Source: Chloroflexi bacterium TSY
GTDB lineage: Bacteria > Chloroflexota > Anaerolineae > Caldilineales > Caldilineaceae
Reading direction: 5' to 3'
DNA: 64,000 nucleotides
Assembly (NCBI GenBank): GCA_019217005.1
Contig: JAHBNG010000008.1
Coordinates: 124,001-188,000, forward strand
Every line of letters begins with the position of its first letter. The first letter of the stretch is position 1. Of the stretch, positions 63,157-64,000 are shown one piece after another. The notes under the pieces were generated by a model that ran no database searches, was not told the DNA's origin, and saw only the letters and a list, made by a program, of their open reading frames with translations. The position numbers and the translations under genes are program-made.

Positions 63157-63229
63157 TATACTTTGCAGCCGCACAACAGAACATTATTGACCCAAACAAA
63201 AATGTTACGATACGGTGCTGCTCTGTATA
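63157..63229. repeat. 73-bp imperfect palindrome, copy 2
   Basis: Left arm TATACTTTGCAGCCGC, right arm GGTGCTGCTCTGTATA, with inner AACATT and AATGTT. Same length and end bases as 51836-51908. It sits directly upstream of the PucR start. Confidence 0.55.
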
Positions 63230-63233
63230 TACA

Positions 63234-63267
63234 CAAAAAACAGCGGATACAGCAAGTGTATCCGCTG
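63234..63267 (-). terminator. Intrinsic terminator for the 63395 gene
   Basis: On the minus strand a stem CAGCGGATAC/GTATCCGCTG with a short loop is followed by TTTTTTGTGT. This is a standard Rho-independent terminator, placed 128 bp after the stop of the membrane-protein gene. Confidence 0.8.
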
Positions 63268-63394
63268 CCAAACAAAAACAATTGCTCATTTACCAGAAGT
63301 GTGTGCATAAAACATTCCTAAGAAAAATAAAGAGTTTGCACACGTTTGGGAAGAGCGAAAAACAACTGCTTTACACAAACATATACAGGTCCAA

Positions 63395-63988
63395 TTATGA
63401 TGATTTTGCCCATGCCTCCATGGCTGCACCCGCAGAGCCGCCCCATACAGCCATCATCAAAATAACGCCAGTACCTAGCCAGGATGGATCTTGCCCCATT
63501 GAATTGGCAACGAGCAGAAAGACAATGGCACCAAGAAACGCTGCGATTATACTACCAACAATGAGTTTCCCGACAGATTGTGAGCTATCCAATACCCCAA
63601 CCAGGAGTCCCCAAATCAGAGAAAAGATGGCAAGCACAATCAATCCACCAACTCCACCCACGACACTTCCCTGTGAGGCAATTAGTAGAGGCCACACAAC
63701 GCCGATCACGATAAAGAGCAAGAGAAAGATCGACCCAATGATTCCACCAATGAGCGGCAGAATGATAGAACCCAAACGTCCACTCGCTACACTATATCCA
63801 AGAACAGGACCCACACCGATGAGTAGCGCCATGATAGTGTATAAGACCAGATTTTCCATCCGGAAAAAGAGCACAAATAGGAGGGTCAAGAGAGCCGTTG
63901 CAACACCCGCATACAGGGCAGATAACCAAAGATTACCCTTGGGTTTGGCATCCGAGGCCGCAACAGTCGAGGCGGTTAATGGAATCAT
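63395..63988 (-). CDS. Polytopic membrane protein of unknown function
   Basis: A 197-residue protein made almost wholly of five or six hydrophobic segments (LYAGVATALLTLLFVLFF, LYTIMALLIGVGPVLGYSV, IILPLIGGIIGSIFLLLFIV, GGVGGLIVLAIFSLIWGLLV, LIVGSIIAAFLGAIVFLLVA, GTGVILMMAVWGGSAGAAME). Repeated Gly-x-x-Gly patterns suggest tightly packed helices. No family motif is recognised. It ends with a good intrinsic terminator; its upstream partner, if any, lies beyond the window. Confidence 0.65.
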   Translation of the reverse strand: MIPLTASTVAASDAKPKGNLWLSALYAGVATALLTLLFVLFFRMENLVLYTIMALLIGVGPVLGYSVASGRLGSIILPLIGGIIGSIFLLLFIVIGVVWPLLIASQGSVVGGVGGLIVLAIFSLIWGLLVGVLDSSQSVGKLIVGSIIAAFLGAIVFLLVANSMGQDPSWLGTGVILMMAVWGGSAGAAMEAWAKSS

Positions 63989-64000
63989 GTTCGTTTCTCC

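Noticed and set aside
63140..63289. N-terminal extension of the PucR gene to 63289
   Set aside because: The extra ~50 codons run through the 73-bp palindrome and a terminator hairpin and do not match the PucR domain start.

Overview
The window looks like a chromosomal accessory region from a heterotrophic, probably filamentous Chloroflexota bacterium (Caldilineales/Anaerolineae-like). This is inferred from gene style: lipoprotein and Tat-lipoprotein sugar-binding proteins with a Cys-Val-Pro lipobox context, a solute-binding/VWA fusion, large GT39-type membrane proteins, a DUF255 protein beside CcdA and TlpA, PucR and IclR regulators, a STAND ATPase with TPRs, and a heavy load of insertion sequences and MITEs. 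No rRNA, tRNA or CRISPR array was found, so the taxonomic call is not anchored by a marker gene.

Layout. 0-4 kb: a wrecked IS4/IS701-like transposase split by a 155-bp MITE, a ParB-like small gene, a decayed ISAzo13-type element and a secreted CAP-domain protein. 4-10.6 kb: two large membrane proteins separated by an intact IS5-type element, and an Rpn-family gene broken by a 152-bp MITE. 10.8-14.4 kb: a solute-binding protein and a solute-binding/VWA fusion, separated by about 0.6 kb of nested palindromic elements. 14.5-24.3 kb: a STAND/TPR ATPase, then exported proteins (a gene whose start lies in an IS remnant, and an adjacent pair of about 900-residue proteins). 24.4-29.4 kb: an EamA transporter behind a candidate ykkC-class riboswitch, a membrane-anchored LysM protein, a membrane-anchored helix-hairpin-helix protein and a VanZ-like protein.

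29.7-44.2 kb is a carbohydrate island: M20 dipeptidase, two sugar-binding lipoproteins, a sulfatase plus a sulfatase remnant, an IclR regulator and a two-permease ABC transporter. Two inverted copies of one IS bracket part of it, and the second permease is split by an ISAzo13-type element that itself carries two nested MITEs. 44.4-51.8 kb is an envelope/redox block: ECF sigma factor, membrane partner, CcdA with unusual motif order, DUF255 lipoprotein, TlpA thioredoxin (split by a MITE), DUF3105 protein (split by another MITE) and a short exosortase-like protein. 51.9-64 kb: a DUF1537 acid-sugar kinase and a thioredoxin-fused protein of unknown function, a seven-bladed FG-GAP propeller, a lipoprotein split by an IS with 8-bp target duplications, a threonate-type dehydrogenase fused by deletion to a RidA remnant, a PucR regulator and a membrane protein.

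The dominant theme is recent transposition. For several insertions the target duplication can be read and the interrupted reading frame restored exactly. At least seven families of small palindromic elements are present. Five of them occur in exact length classes (155, 215, 101, 73 and 68-71 bp). All family and function names come from reading the sequence; no database search was possible.
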